This document shows positions 11,915 through 21,394 of a stretch of 64,000 bases of DNA, one piece after another. This DNA comes from Bradyrhizobium quebecense. GTDB taxonomy: Bacteria; Pseudomonadota; Alphaproteobacteria; Rhizobiales; Xanthobacteraceae. A program made the translations under genes and the position numbers. Location: contig NZ_CP088022.1 of the NCBI RefSeq assembly GCF_013373795.3, positions 6,758,001 to 6,822,000 of the forward strand. Reading direction: 5' to 3'. Each line of letters starts with the position of its first letter. Position 1 is the first letter of the stretch. The notes beneath the pieces were generated by a model. The model saw nothing but the letters and a program-made list of their open reading frames with translations, made no database searches and was not told the DNA's origin.

Positions 11915-12570
11915 CGAACCATCAGTTCTTGGGTTGCGCGTGCGGCGCGGATGAAGGCGCGGATCAGCTCGGGATCCTTGACGCCCGGCGTGCGCTCGAC
12001 GCCCGACGACACGTCGACCCCGCCGGCGCGGGTGACGCGGACAGCTTCAGCGACGTTGTCGGCATTGAGCCCACCGGAGACCATGTAGGGCAGCGCGAGA
12101 TCGAGATTTTCGAGCAGGTGCCAATCGAACGGCGCGCCGAGACCGCCCGGCCGCGTGGCATCCTTCGGCGCGCGGGCATCGAACAGGATGCGGTCGGCGA
12201 CGCCGGCATAGCCCGGCAGCGGGGCGAGGTCGGCAGCGGTCTCGACCGGCAGCGCCTTCATCAGCGGCAGGCCGAACTTCTGCTTGATGTCGCGCAGCCG
12301 CGCGGTGGTTTCCTTGCCGTGCAGTTGCAGGATATCCGGCCGCAGCGTCTCGACGATGTTTTCCAAGGTGGCGTCGTCGGCATCGACGGTCAGCGCGACC
12401 TTGACGGCGCGGCCCTTGGCGCGGCTGCCGAGCTCGCGCGCGGTCTCGAGGCTGATATGGCGCGGCGACGGGGAGAAGAACACGAACCCCACCATGTCGG
12501 CACCGCCATCAAGCGCGACGTCGAGCGTCTCGCGCGTGGACAGGCCGCAGATTTTGACGAGCAGGGGCAT
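11911..12570 (-). CDS. trpF: Phosphoribosylanthranilate isomerase
   Basis: Amadori isomerase of tryptophan synthesis, converting PRA to CdRP. The 219-residue TIM barrel begins [14 protein letters not shown], where the catalytic cysteine lies in [14 protein letters not shown] and the C-terminal GLNADNV and VDVSSGVE segments are also present. The catalytic aspartate is in LFDARAP. It is the first gene of the trpFBA-accD-folC minus-strand run. Confidence 0.96.
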
Positions 12571-12647
12571 GGTCTCGAAACGGGTCTCAAAAACGGGTTT
12601 TCGGGCGGCCGGAACAGGGGCTGGCCCCCGGTCCGACGCGGCGGGTT

Positions 12648-13040
12648 CTACAACGTCGCGCCCTGCTTGTCTCGCCCATTGGGCCCGTAAAAGCCCAGCG
12701 GGGCCGGGGCCGAACGACGCTGCGCGTCGTCCCGGGAGGCCGTGGCCCTGAGGTCGGCGAGCTCGGCGCGGACGTGGCGGGCGTCGGCCTCGTGCTGGCG
12801 GGCGGCACGGCGCCAGCGCCCTTGCTTGAACCAGGTTCCGATGCCACCGGCGATCACGCCGAGAATGGCGGACGCGATGATGACGACGAACAGCGGCAGT
12901 GTGACCGCAACCGTCGGCGTCACAGAGTTGAAGGGATCAAACGACACCGTCACCCAGTGACGGTTGGCGACGGCAAAGATGATGAAGATCAGCCCGAGCG
13001 GAACGACGATCACTGCCGTGAAGAACTTTCGCATGACCAT
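12648..13040 (-). CDS. LapA-domain (DUF1049) inner-membrane protein
   Basis: A 130-residue protein with two hydrophobic segments (about residues 5-25 and 45-66) and the family signature IIFAVANRHWVTVSFDPF between them. A charged cytosolic tail, rich in Arg, His and Glu, follows. In enterobacteria LapA acts with LapB in LPS quality control; here no lapB is adjacent, so the role is inferred only from the domain. Two in-frame ATGs (13040 and 13034) are possible starts. It sits between ihfB and trpF, a common position in this bacterial group. Confidence 0.8.
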   Translation of the reverse strand: MVMRKFFTAVIVVPLGLIFIIFAVANRHWVTVSFDPFNSVTPTVAVTLPLFVVIIASAILGVIAGGIGTWFKQGRWRRAARQHEADARHVRAELADLRATASRDDAQRRSAPAPLGFYGPNGRDKQGATL

Positions 13041-13111
13041 CTCTCGCCGCGATGGAGAAAGTGCGGGCCCATCGCCCGCGGCAACGGCGGGCGTCGCGCC
13101 AAGCGTCAGCC

Positions 13112-13441
13112 TTAAGCGTCAGCCTTGGGCGCGTCGATCTTGGAGGCTCCAGCCTCGGCTTCGTCGCGATTGAGGCGCTCGCGCATTTCCTTGCCGGTCT
13201 TGAAGAACGGCACGCTCTTCTGGTCGACCGGCACATGCTCACCGGTACGCGGATTGCGGCCGGCACGGGCCGGGCGATGCTTCACCGAGAAAGCGCCAAA
13301 ACCGCGCAGCTCGACGCGGTCGCCACGCGCCAGCGCCGCGACGATTTCATCGAGAATCGCATTCACAATGTTCTCGACGTCCCGCTGGTAGAGGTGCGGG
13401 TTGTGCTCGGCGATACGCTGAACAAGTTCGGATTTGATCAT
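13112..13441 (-). CDS. ihfB: Integration host factor subunit beta
   Basis: DNA-bending nucleoid protein that pairs with IHF-alpha; it assists sigma-54 promoters, replication and recombination. The 109 residues match [22 protein letters not shown] at the N-terminus, the conserved [13 protein letters not shown], and the DNA-intercalating arm [11 protein letters not shown] with its key proline. The C-terminus is extended by about 12 acidic/alanine residues. It lies downstream of sppA. Confidence 0.95.
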   Translation of the reverse strand: MIKSELVQRIAEHNPHLYQRDVENIVNAILDEIVAALARGDRVELRGFGAFSVKHRPARAGRNPRTGEHVPVDQKSVPFFKTGKEMRERLNRDEAEAGASKIDAPKADA

Positions 13442-13615
13442 CGAAAATGGGATCCGGGCTCTTGCGGAAACCCATTTCCGTGAAAATGCCGTGCACTGTC
13501 AAGACGCTAAATCAATTTAGAGCGCCGTGAAATCGCGTGACAAATAGCCCAATTGGGGCATGCGGCGATTCCCGCAGAGCGGGAATACCCCGATCAGTAC
13601 GCCTTTCGCGCTCGG

Positions 13616-14593
13616 CTAGTCGGTTCCTCCGGGAGTCCACAGCGCCAGCATGCCGTCGAGCCCGAACCGGTCGACCGCCTGGGCTACGCCACCCTGCTCG
13701 ACCCGCCGCGCGATGCCGCCAAGACCGAACGCATCGAGCGTCATCGACGCCGCGGTGCGCAGGAAGGTCAGGTCGCTGAATCGCGGATTGAGCTTGTAAT
13801 TGCGCACCGGCAGGTCGCTTTTAACCTTCTTCTCCGCAACCAGCCAGGCGATCGCGGTCTTTTCATCCCCGAGTTGATCGATCAGCTTGAGATCGACCGC
13901 CTGCCGGCCGGTGAAGACGCGTCCATCCGCGACCTTCTCCAGCAGGGCGTCGTCCATGCCGCGCCGTTCCTTCACCAATCCACGGAACCATGCATAGGAA
14001 TCCTTGACCAGACCCTCGATCGCGGCGCGGGCTTCCGGACTGGTCGGCTCCATGCCGTTGGGCGCCGCCTTCAGCGGGGAAGATTTGATTTCCTCCATCT
14101 TCACGCCGACGGTCTTGAGCAATTCGGAAACGTTGGGGAACTGGAACAGCACGCCGATCGAGCCGACCAGCGAGGTCTGCTGGGCGACGATGTGGTCGGA
14201 GGCGATCGCCGTGATGTAGCCGCCCGAGGCCGCCAATCCCTCGACCACGACGACGAGCGGCTTCTTCGCCTTCAACTGCACCAGCGAATCGTAAAGCTGC
14301 TCGGAGCCCGCGGTGGTGCCGCCGGGCGAATTGATGTGCACGACAACAGCCGCGTAGCTCGACTTACCGAGCCGCTCCAGCGCCTCGACGCGCTCCTGGT
14401 CGCTGCGGATCAGCCCGTCGATATTGATCCGCGCGATCGTGTTCGACGTCGAGAAGGCGCCGCGTCCACCGGCAGCGATCACGCCCACGCCGACGATGGC
14501 CGCGATCGCAATGACGGCAGCGGCGACGCGCCAGAATGTCAGCTTGCGCCTGATACGGCGGCGGTCGACGATCACGTCTGAATCCAGCGACAT
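13616..14593 (-). CDS. sppA: Signal peptide peptidase SppA (short form)
   Basis: Membrane-anchored serine protease that degrades cleaved signal peptides. The product has 325 residues. One N-terminal membrane segment lies at about residues 26-45, followed by a periplasmic ClpP-like domain. The nucleophile serine is in VEGLAASGGYITA and the SLVGSIGVLFQFP segment is typical. Start ATG 14593 has GGAGAG 5 bases upstream, so I prefer it to a longer frame beginning at 14623. The gene follows rpsA, as in many alphaproteobacteria. Confidence 0.93.
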   Translation of the reverse strand: MSLDSDVIVDRRRIRRKLTFWRVAAAVIAIAAIVGVGVIAAGGRGAFSTSNTIARINIDGLIRSDQERVEALERLGKSSYAAVVVHINSPGGTTAGSEQLYDSLVQLKAKKPLVVVVEGLAASGGYITAIASDHIVAQQTSLVGSIGVLFQFPNVSELLKTVGVKMEEIKSSPLKAAPNGMEPTSPEARAAIEGLVKDSYAWFRGLVKERRGMDDALLEKVADGRVFTGRQAVDLKLIDQLGDEKTAIAWLVAEKKVKSDLPVRNYKLNPRFSDLTFLRTAASMTLDAFGLGGIARRVEQGGVAQAVDRFGLDGMLALWTPGGTD

Positions 14594-14724
14594 CCGATCT
14601 CTCCAGAAATAGTCAGCGCGCAATCCGCGCGTTTTGCCGTCGCAGCGTCACTATCAGCTTAGCCAAATACATCAATTGCGACGCAATATGAAGAAAACAA
14701 GGCCCGCGACATCGCCGACATTGG

Positions 14725-14809
14725 TAGCCTGGATGAAGCGCAGCGTAATCCGGGGCCTGCATCTACGGCAGAGGCGCTCCCGGATTTCGCTGCGCTTCAT
14801 CCGGGCTAC
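14725..14809. repeat. Long imperfect palindrome (family 2, copy 1)
   Basis: Arms TAGCCTGGATGAAGCGCAGC and its near-complement (CGCTGCGCTTCATCCGGGCTA) flank a central region of about 30 bases. A related copy lies at 37,550-37,631. It sits between sppA and the rpsA terminator and contains no gene. Confidence 0.7.
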
Positions 14810-14820
14810 GGGCATTCCCA

Positions 14821-14852
14821 AAGCAAAAGGGCCCCGGCTTGCGCCGGGGCCC
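14821..14852 (-). terminator. Intrinsic terminator after rpsA
   Basis: A 10-base-pair GC-rich stem (GGGCCCCGGC with GCCGGGGCCC, loop TTGC) is followed on the minus strand by TTTTGCTTT. It lies about 30 bases after the rpsA stop. Confidence 0.8.
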
Positions 14853-14880
14853 CAATGTTCGCCTGAACTCAAGCGAACGC

Positions 14881-16590
14881 TTACTTGTCGGTGCCGCGAT
14901 TCTTCAGCGCGGTGCCGAGGATGTCGCCAAGCGTCGCTCCCGAATCGGAGGAGCCATACTGCGCGATGGCTTCCTTCTCTTCGGCAACTTCCAGCGCCTT
15001 GATCGAGACCTGCACCTTGCGGGCCTTCTTGTCGAACTGGATGACGCGGGCATCGACCTTCTCGCCGACAGCAAAGCGTTCGGCGCGCTGGTCGTTGCGA
15101 TCGCGGGCCAGCTCGGACCGCTTGATGAAGGTGGTGAACTCGGTGCCCGAAATCCGGACCTCGATGCCGCTCTCCTTCACTTCGAGCACTTCGCAGGTCA
15201 CGACCGCGCCCTTCTTGACGTCGCCCGGCTCGGCGAAGGGGTCGCCTTCGAGCTGCTTGACGCCGAGCGAGATGCGCTCCTTCTCGACATCGACATCGAG
15301 CACCACGGCCTTGACCATGTCGCCCTTCTTGAAGTTGTCGATGACCTGCTCGCCAGGAAGCTTCCAGTCGAGGTCGGAGAGGTGGACCATGCCGTCGACA
15401 TCGCCCTCGAGACCGAGGAACAGACCGAACTCGGTCTTGTTCTTGACCTCGCCCTCGACCACCGAACCGACCGGGAACTTCTCGACGAAGACTTCCCAGG
15501 GATTGCGCATGGTCTGCTTGAGACCGAGCGAGATGCGGCGCTTGACCGAATCCACTTCGAGCACCTGCACTTCGACTTCCTGCGAGGTCGAAACGATCTT
15601 GCCGGGGTGCATGTTCTTCTTGGTCCACGACATCTCGGAGACGTGGATCAGGCCTTCGATGCCGGGCTCGAGCTCGACGAACGCGCCGTAGTCGGTGATG
15701 TTGGTGACGCGGCCGGTGAAGCGGGCACCCAGCGGGTACTTGGCTTCGATGCCCTGCCACGGATCATCCAGCAGCTGCTTCATGCCCAGCGAGATGCGGT
15801 GCGTCTCGTGGTTGATCTTGATGATCTTGACCTTGACCGTCTGGCCGATGGTCAGCACCTCGGTCGGGTGGTTGACGCGGCGCCAGGCGATATCGGTCAC
15901 ATGGAGCAGGCCGTCGATGCCGCCGAGATCAACGAACGCACCGTAATCGGTGATGTTCTTGACCACACCGTCGATCACCTGACCCTCTTCGAGGTTCTGC
16001 ACCAGTTCCTGGCGCTGCTCGGCGCGGGTCTCTTCGAGAACCGTGCGGCGCGACACCACGATGTTGCCGCGGCGGCGGTCCATCTTGAGGATCTGGAACG
16101 GCTGCGAGTTGTTCATCAGCGGCGCAACGTCGCGGATCGGACGAATGTCGACCTGCGAGCGCGGCAGGAAGGCCACCGCACCGTCGAGGTCGACCGTGAA
16201 GCCGCCCTTGACCTGGTTGAAGATGACGCCGTTGACCTTTTCGTTGTTCTGGAACGCCTTCTCGAGCTTGCCCCAGCTTTCCTCGCGGCGCGCCTTGTCG
16301 CGCGACAGCACGGCTTCGCCGAGCGCATTCTCGATCCGGTCGAGGAACACCTCGACTTCGTCGCCGACCTTCAGATCGCTTTCACGGCCGGGGCCGGCGA
16401 ATTCGCGCAGCGCAACGCGGCCTTCGGTCTTCAGGCCGACGTCGATGACGGCCATGTCCTTCTCAATTGCAACCACCTTGCCCTTGATGACCGAGCTTTC
16501 CTGCAAATTGCCGCCGGCAAAGGATTCATCAAGCATCGCCGCGAAGTCGTCGCGGGTCGGGGAATAGGAAGACACAGTATTCGAAGCCAT
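14881..16590 (-). CDS. rpsA: 30S ribosomal protein S1
   Basis: Largest small-subunit protein; binds single-stranded mRNA leaders and aids initiation. The 569 residues contain six S1 (OB-fold) repeats, the last four nearly regular, with recurring patterns such as [30 protein letters not shown] and [16 protein letters not shown]. The N-terminus [17 protein letters not shown] is typical of rhizobia. A hairpin 63 bases upstream of the ATG could serve its known autoregulation (family knowledge; not shown here). Confidence 0.98.
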   Translation of the reverse strand: MASNTVSSYSPTRDDFAAMLDESFAGGNLQESSVIKGKVVAIEKDMAVIDVGLKTEGRVALREFAGPGRESDLKVGDEVEVFLDRIENALGEAVLSRDKARREESWGKLEKAFQNNEKVNGVIFNQVKGGFTVDLDGAVAFLPRSQVDIRPIRDVAPLMNNSQPFQILKMDRRRGNIVVSRRTVLEETRAEQRQELVQNLEEGQVIDGVVKNITDYGAFVDLGGIDGLLHVTDIAWRRVNHPTEVLTIGQTVKVKIIKINHETHRISLGMKQLLDDPWQGIEAKYPLGARFTGRVTNITDYGAFVELEPGIEGLIHVSEMSWTKKNMHPGKIVSTSQEVEVQVLEVDSVKRRISLGLKQTMRNPWEVFVEKFPVGSVVEGEVKNKTEFGLFLGLEGDVDGMVHLSDLDWKLPGEQVIDNFKKGDMVKAVVLDVDVEKERISLGVKQLEGDPFAEPGDVKKGAVVTCEVLEVKESGIEVRISGTEFTTFIKRSELARDRNDQRAERFAVGEKVDARVIQFDKKARKVQVSIKALEVAEEKEAIAQYGSSDSGATLGDILGTALKNRGTDK

Positions 16591-17087
16591 TTGTTCTCCA
16601 AATGCGGGATCTTGCCGGCCGTTCGGGTTGATGGGCGCACCGCGCGTGAAGTGTCAGGGTTCCGCAAACCCTGACGACCGCATATTGCAGGAGGTGCAAC
16701 AGCGGGCCGGCAGCAAAACTGCACGTTCGGTACGTTTGAATTGTCGGGAGCCTGAAACGAAAATATCGACTTCAAGACCTGGGAGCGGGCGTTCCTCCAT
16801 ATGCGGCGAGGGCTCAAACCCGGCGCCGGCCCGCTCAGACACGGCCTCGACACCGTCGATGCTGCTCCGAACGGCGCTGATATAGCTCCGGGGCCCATTT
16901 TGGGCAAGCCGGAAATGCCCGATTTACGGGCGCTTAAGGCTAATCTCGCCCCGGCGGCGCTCCAGATCCGCTGTCTCAACGCGCTGTTGACCGCGTCGCG
17001 CGAAAGGCCCCCGCAAGAGAACGCCGCGGAACCCGCCCTTAAGCAGCACCCCACACAATAGCACCGTTCAAAACAGGGGGATTACCA
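16591..17087. other. Intergenic region carrying the rpsA leader
   Basis: About 500 bases without a supported gene between divergent rpsA and a small secreted-protein gene. The only clear structure is the hairpin at 16,653-16,675. Short open frames on both strands here lack ribosome sites and family features. Confidence 0.6.
16653..16675 (-). promoter_or_regulatory. Hairpin in the rpsA leader
   Basis: Perfect 9-base-pair stem GTCAGGGTT / AACCCTGAC with a 5-base loop, 63 bases upstream of the rpsA ATG and in its sense orientation. No T-run follows on the minus strand, so a leader structure is more likely than a terminator. Confidence 0.5.
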
Positions 17088-17261
17088 ATGAAAAGCTTTG
17101 TGGTGCTGGCGGCGATCGCCGTCCTGACGATCGGAAATGCGATTGCCGGGATGCCCGGCGCTGCTCCGGCCGCGCACGGCACGTCTGCCGCGGCGGCGCA
17201 GCCGCTGCTCAGCATGGCCGAGCAGGAATTGCCGTTTGACCGCTACTGGTCGAAGAACTGA
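17088..17261 (+). CDS. Small secreted or anchored hypothetical protein (57 aa)
   Basis: Starts MKSFVVLAAIAVLTIGNAIA, a textbook signal peptide with possible cleavage after NAIA. About 37 residues remain, rich in Ala and Pro, ending ELPFDRYWSKN. GGGGG lies 8 bases before the ATG, giving a plausible ribosome site. It is too short for a domain call and I know no function. The unusual acidic-aromatic tail is the only feature likely to be conserved. Confidence 0.6.
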   Translation: MKSFVVLAAIAVLTIGNAIAGMPGAAPAAHGTSAAAAQPLLSMAEQELPFDRYWSKN

Positions 17262-17349
17262 TCCAACGGGTCCAAAAAGCAGACGGCCTGAAGTGCGCTT
17301 GGCGCGATGACCTCGTCATCGCGCTTTTTCTTGTCCGGGGCCTGACCGG

Positions 17350-17979
17350 TCAGCGCCGGGCGCGCGCCGCCTCGACGATGGCGATGGCGGCGCGGACGCC
17401 GGCCTCGATGTCGAGATTGGAATTGTCCAGCGTGTGGGCATCCGCCGCCGGCCGCAACGGCGCGACGGCGCGGTTCTTGTCCCGCTCGTCACGCTTGAGG
17501 ATGTCGGCCAGCACCGCCTCCTCGTCAGCGTCCTCGCCGCGGGCGCGGGCCTCCAGGGTGCGCCGCCGCGCCCGCACGCGGGGGTCGGCGACCACGAAGA
17601 TCTTCACGTCGGCATCCGGGCAGATCACGGTGCCGATATCGCGTCCATCCAGCACCGCGCCAGGCGGATCAGCGGCGAACTGGCGCTGGAAGTTGACCAG
17701 CGCCTCGCGGACCTTGGGAAAGGCCGAGACGACAGATGCGCCCTCGCCGACCTTCTGGGTCTTCAGGATCGGATTGCCGAATTTCTCGGGATCGAGCTCG
17801 AGCGCGACGGCCACCGCCAGCGCCTCGTCGTTGAGGTCGGCGCCCTGCGCCATCATCGCATAGGCCACAGCGCGGTAGATCACGCCGGTGTCGAGATGGC
17901 GGTAGCCGTAGTGGTGGGCGAGCCGCTTGCCGAGCGTGCCCTTGCCGGAGGCGGCGGGTCCATCGATGGCAATGATCAT
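17350..17979 (-). CDS. cmk: (d)CMP kinase
   Basis: Phosphorylates CMP and dCMP to diphosphates using ATP. The 209 residues show the P-loop [14 protein letters not shown] at the N-terminus, [11 protein letters not shown] for the substrate base, [16 protein letters not shown], and a lid with [11 protein letters not shown]. Its ATG overlaps the aroA stop (ATGA), so aroA-cmk are coupled; cmk upstream of rpsA is a common order in proteobacteria. Confidence 0.96.
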   Translation of the reverse strand: MIIAIDGPAASGKGTLGKRLAHHYGYRHLDTGVIYRAVAYAMMAQGADLNDEALAVAVALELDPEKFGNPILKTQKVGEGASVVSAFPKVREALVNFQRQFAADPPGAVLDGRDIGTVICPDADVKIFVVADPRVRARRRTLEARARGEDADEEAVLADILKRDERDKNRAVAPLRPAADAHTLDNSNLDIEAGVRAAIAIVEAARARR

Positions 17980-19313
17980 GCGAAGTCAGCTCCGAGCGCG
18001 CGCATCATCGGAATGAAATCCGGGAAACTGGTGGCGATGAAGGCGGTGTCATCAATCTTCACCGGCCGATCCGAAGCACAGCCCATCACCAGCGCCGACA
18101 TCGCGATGCGATGATCCATATGGGTGGCAACAAGGCCGCCGCCTGGAACGTGGCCGCGGCCCGCGACGATCAGATCATCGCCGGAAACCTTGACCTTGAC
18201 GCCGTTGACGCGCAGCATGTCGGCGGTGGCTTCGAGACGATCGGACTCCTTGACGCGCAGCTCCTGCAGGCCGCGCATGATCGTGGTGCCCTCGGCAAAC
18301 GCCGCCGCAACCGCCAGCACCAGATATTCGTCGATCATCGACGGCGCGCGCTCCGGCGGCACCTCGACGCCCTTCAGCTTCGAGGCGCGTACGCGCAATT
18401 GCGCCATCGGCTCGCCGGCATCGCCGCGCAGATCGCTCTCCTCGATCGAGGCGCCCATTTCACGCAACGTGGTGAACAGGCCGGTGCGCAGGGGATTGGT
18501 CATCACGTCGGAGAACACGACGTCGGACCCTTCGACAATCAGCGCCGCGACGATCGGGAACGACGCCGAGGACGGATCGGCGGGCACCACGACCTGGGCG
18601 CCATGCAGCTCGGGCTCGCCGTTCAGCGAGATCCTGCGGCCGTGACTGCCTTCCTTCTCCGTGGAGATCTCGGCGCCGAAATGCTTCAGCATCAGTTCGG
18701 TGTGGTCGCGGCTCGCCTCCTGCTCGATGACCGTGGTGATGCCGGGCGCGGACAGGCCCGCCAGCAGCACCGCGGACTTGATCTGGGCCGAGGCGACCGG
18801 GGTCTTGTAGACGATCGGCACCGGATAGCGGGCGCCGTGCAGGGTGAGCGGCAGCCGGCCGCCCTCCCTGATGTCGCTGGTCCGGGCGCCCATCAGCTCC
18901 AGCGGATCGAGAATCCGGCGCATCGGGCGCGAGCGCAGCGAGGCGTCGCCGTCGAAAATGGCCGCGATCGGGCAGCCGGCCACCGCGCCCATCACCAGCC
19001 GGCAGCCGGTGCCGGAATTGCCGAAATCGAGCGGGGCCGCGGGCTGGGCGAAGCCGCCGACGCCGACGCCCGAGACCGACCAGGTAAAGGGCGCCGTCCG
19101 CTCCACCTTGGCGCCCAGCGCGCGCATGGATTTGGCGGTATTGAGGACGTCCTCGCCCTCCAGAAGGCCGGAAATGCGGGTTTCGCCGACCGAAAGCGCC
19201 CCGAGGATCAGGGCGCGGTGGGAAATCGATTTGTCGCCGGGAACGCGGACCTTGCCGGCCAGGGGGCCGCAAACGCGCGATTCCAGCGGGGTCGGGGTGT
19301 CGGAATGAGCCAA
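17976..19313 (-). CDS. aroA: 5-enolpyruvylshikimate-3-phosphate synthase
   Basis: Sixth step of the shikimate pathway: joins PEP and shikimate 3-phosphate. The product has 445 residues. Motifs are [19 protein letters not shown], the catalytic lysine in [16 protein letters not shown], and the C-terminal [14 protein letters not shown] start at TTG 19313, because AGAGGA lies 7 bases upstream and the next residues, [12 protein letters not shown], look like the family N-terminus. The longer frame to 19346 adds 11 residues with no ribosome site. Confidence 0.94.
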   Translation of the reverse strand: MAHSDTPTPLESRVCGPLAGKVRVPGDKSISHRALILGALSVGETRISGLLEGEDVLNTAKSMRALGAKVERTAPFTWSVSGVGVGGFAQPAAPLDFGNSGTGCRLVMGAVAGCPIAAIFDGDASLRSRPMRRILDPLELMGARTSDIREGGRLPLTLHGARYPVPIVYKTPVASAQIKSAVLLAGLSAPGITTVIEQEASRDHTELMLKHFGAEISTEKEGSHGRRISLNGEPELHGAQVVVPADPSSASFPIVAALIVEGSDVVFSDVMTNPLRTGLFTTLREMGASIEESDLRGDAGEPMAQLRVRASKLKGVEVPPERAPSMIDEYLVLAVAAAFAEGTTIMRGLQELRVKESDRLEATADMLRVNGVKVKVSGDDLIVAGRGHVPGGGLVATHMDHRIAMSALVMGCASDRPVKIDDTAFIATSFPDFIPMMRALGADFA

Positions 19314-19450
19314 GATTGTGTCCTCTCGCGCCGCGGCAGGTATCACATAGGCAACACCGCGTCACGCGCCCGTCACTTGCGCGCAAACCGCTATTGACAG
19401 CGGCTCCTCAACTAGCCAAGTGAAGCACCGTTTTTCAGCAAAATTCTGGG

Positions 19451-19867
19451 ATGACCACGTTGGCCAAGTCCGAGCTCGGAACCAAGCGCATTTGCCCGAC
19501 CACGGGCAAGAAGTTCTACGACCTCAACAAGAATCCGGTGATTTCGCCCTACACCGGTGAGGTCGTGCCGATCGCGCCTGTCACCCCGCCGCGGGGTCGT
19601 GGCGCCACCGTCAGTTCGCCCGCGACCGCCGCCGAGATGCCCGAGGCGGCCGAGACCGAAGAGTTGGTCTCGCTCGAGGAGGCCGATGCCGAGGAGAACA
19701 CCGGCAAGGTCAAGGCCGTGGTTCCCGAATCCGAGGACGATATCGAGGTCGATGAGACCATCGACGACGATGACGACGACGATTCGACCTTCATCGCCGA
19801 CGAGGAAGAGGGCGATGAGGACGTGACCGATATTATTGGTGACGTCGGCGGTGACGAAGAGACTTGA
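19451..19867 (+). CDS. TIGR02300 family protein with acidic tail
   Basis: Alphaproteobacterial conserved protein of unknown function, 138 residues. The N-terminal 40 residues form the family core: GTKRICPTTGKKFYDLNKNP then VISPYTGEVVPI, a short ribbon-like module with one cysteine. The C-terminal half is very acidic, with runs of Asp/Glu and the ending GDVGGDEET. It stands alone, divergent from aroA and just before a tRNA gene. Confidence 0.82.
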   Translation: MTTLAKSELGTKRICPTTGKKFYDLNKNPVISPYTGEVVPIAPVTPPRGRGATVSSPATAAEMPEAAETEELVSLEEADAEENTGKVKAVVPESEDDIEVDETIDDDDDDDSTFIADEEEGDEDVTDIIGDVGGDEET

Positions 19868-19962
19868 GATCGGCGCCGATCTATGATCAACGGTGCTGCC
19901 GCGCGAGTCATCCAGGCCGCGCGGGCCGGGATCGATCCCCCAGGATCATCCCCACTGGATAA

Positions 19963-20033
<71 letters not shown>

Positions 20034-20038
<5 letters not shown>

Positions 20039-20100
20039 CGCTTCGCCCTTCGGGCCACGCGTGGCGCAGCCACGAGTTGCCTGAGGGGCGAAGCGTGGTG
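20034..20100. repeat. Palindrome beginning in the tRNA-Ala 3' end
   Basis: Perfect 15-base arms CACCACGCTTCGCCC (20,034-20,048) and GGGCGAAGCGTGGTG (20,086-20,100). An inner palindrome GCCACGCGTGGC lies at 20,054-20,065. It lies between the tRNA and a GIY-YIG gene and may be a mobile repeat or a processing structure. Confidence 0.75.
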
Positions 20101-20154
20101 TCCGGCGTAGGGCGAAGACGGACGGTCCGGTACTCCGGCTAGCCATGGGTGCAA

Positions 20155-20393
20155 ATGTGGTACGTCTACATCATCCGCAGCATCAACTTCCCTGACCAGG
20201 AATATGTTGGCGCCACCGAGGACCTGAAACGACGGGTCCCCGAGCACAATGCCGGCAAATCCGCGCACACCTCAAAATTCAAGCCGTGGCAGCTCATCTG
20301 GTACTGCGCATTTCCCGACAAGTACAAAGCCCTGGCGTTCGAGAAATACCTCAAGTCGCATCCGGCCGCGCCTTCGCCAAGAAGCGCCTCTGA
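20155..20393 (+). pseudogene. GIY-YIG nuclease-like gene, frameshifted near its end
   Basis: Starts MWYVYIIRSINFPDQEYVGA, the GIY-YIG fold signature (here YVYII then YVGA), followed by LKRRVPEHNAGKSAHT and KPWQLIWYCAF. The family normally ends KYLKSGSGRAFAKKRL. In this sequence the frame is lost after KYLKS (about 20,355), but the shifted frame reads SGRAFAKKRL and stops at 20,391. A single missing base explains this. Without the shift the product would be about 79 residues; as written the frame runs on to 20,484 with unrelated residues. It is either a real mutation or a sequencing indel. Confidence 0.75.
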
Positions 20394-20547
20394 CCACCCA
20401 CCCTTCCCAGCCATCGCGCAGCACGACGATCTTATCCCTCGTGCGAACAGTTCGCCGATCCACGGGATCCGCCCCGCATTTTGATTCAGAACAAAGTTCG
20501 AGCGTCTATCGCTTGCTACCCCATCTGGCGCCAACGGATGCCAAGCC

Positions 20548-20736
20548 ATGCGCAATTCCACCTGGACGGAATTCTTGCGGTGCCCAAGGTGCCCGCGCAC
20601 GGGCTATGCCCGGCTCTCGGAAATCACCCCCTTCAGAAACCGGATCGATAGGGTCCCGGAGGGCTTTGAGATTCTTCACGACGAGCGCGGCAGCGATTTC
20701 CAGTGCACGACTTGTCGAGTGCCGGTGCTGCCATAA
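20548..20736 (+). CDS. Hypothetical zinc-ribbon-like protein (62 aa)
   Basis: The sequence has CPRC at residues 12-15 and CTTC near residue 53, spaced as in a small zinc ribbon, with a polar middle. The ribosome site is weak and I know no family, so coding is uncertain. It lies between the broken GIY-YIG gene and ohrR. Confidence 0.45.
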   Translation: MRNSTWTEFLRCPRCPRTGYARLSEITPFRNRIDRVPEGFEILHDERGSDFQCTTCRVPVLP

Positions 20737-20760
20737 CAGGCGCACCTCGTTCCACGCCCC

Positions 20761-21240
20761 CTACTCCCCCAGCACCGCATTCAGCCGGTCGCGCAGCGCG
20801 ACGATCTCATCCTTCATCGCCATCAGCTCACCAACCGTGCAGTCCGAGGCCGCGAGGATCGACTGCGGAACGGCCTTGGCCTTTTCACGCAGCGCGTGGC
20901 CCTGCGGCGTCAGCGCGATCAGCACGACCCGCTCGTCTTCGGTGCTGCGGGTCCGCCGGATCAGTTCCGCCGCTTCGAGCCGTTTCAGCAGCGGTGTCAG
21001 CGTGCCGGAATCCAGGAACAGCCGCTCGCCAAGGTCTTTCACCGGCACGTCGTCGCGCTCCCACAGCGCCAGCATCACGAGATACTGCGGATAGGTCAGC
21101 CCGAGCCGGTCGAGCAGCGGCTTGTAGACGCGGTTGAAGGCGTGCGCGGTCGAATAGACCGCAAAGCAGATCTGGTTATCGAGCCGCAGCGCCTGATCCG
21201 CCGCCGTTTGTTTCCTGACCATGATTCCCATCGAATCCAT
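20761..21240 (-). CDS. ohrR: OhrR-type MarR regulator
   Basis: Organic-peroxide sensor that represses ohr. The 159-residue winged-helix protein has the reactive cysteine of the family in LDNQICFAVYS (Cys25), the helix-turn-helix and wing region LFLDSGTLTPLLKRLEAAEL and RTRSTEDERVVLIALTPQG. Oxidation of this cysteine releases DNA (family knowledge). The start could be 21240, 21231 or 21222; none has a strong ribosome site. It is divergent from ohr, with an operator-like site between. Confidence 0.9.
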   Translation of the reverse strand: MDSMGIMVRKQTAADQALRLDNQICFAVYSTAHAFNRVYKPLLDRLGLTYPQYLVMLALWERDDVPVKDLGERLFLDSGTLTPLLKRLEAAELIRRTRSTEDERVVLIALTPQGHALREKAKAVPQSILAASDCTVGELMAMKDEIVALRDRLNAVLGE

Positions 21241-21318
21241 CTCGTTTGCGGGTCATTCTGGGCTCACAGGACCGCGGATTCAATTGCGAACAATTAAATG
21301 TGAGGCCGCATAATTTAT

Positions 21319-21330
21319 ATTGTACACAAT
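21319..21330. promoter_or_regulatory. Probable OhrR operator
   Basis: Inverted repeat ATTGT-AC-ACAAT in the AT-rich gap between ohrR and ohr. OhrR boxes in other genera also centre on ACAATT/AATTGT halves. Nearby ACAATTAAAT and CTAATTGGAT may extend it. Confidence 0.5.
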
Positions 21331-21394
21331 CTAATTGGATGCAATACATTCGACGTTGAATCCAAACTTCAGTCCAAACCCAAGGGAGACCACG

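Noticed and set aside
14839..16674. A 611-residue frame opposite rpsA
   Set aside because: It mirrors the S1 gene codon by codon on the other strand, with Asp/Leu-rich repeats produced by antisense reading of the S1 repeats.
18111..19397. A 428-residue frame opposite aroA
   Set aside because: It has no ribosome site and no family motif, and its content mirrors aroA.
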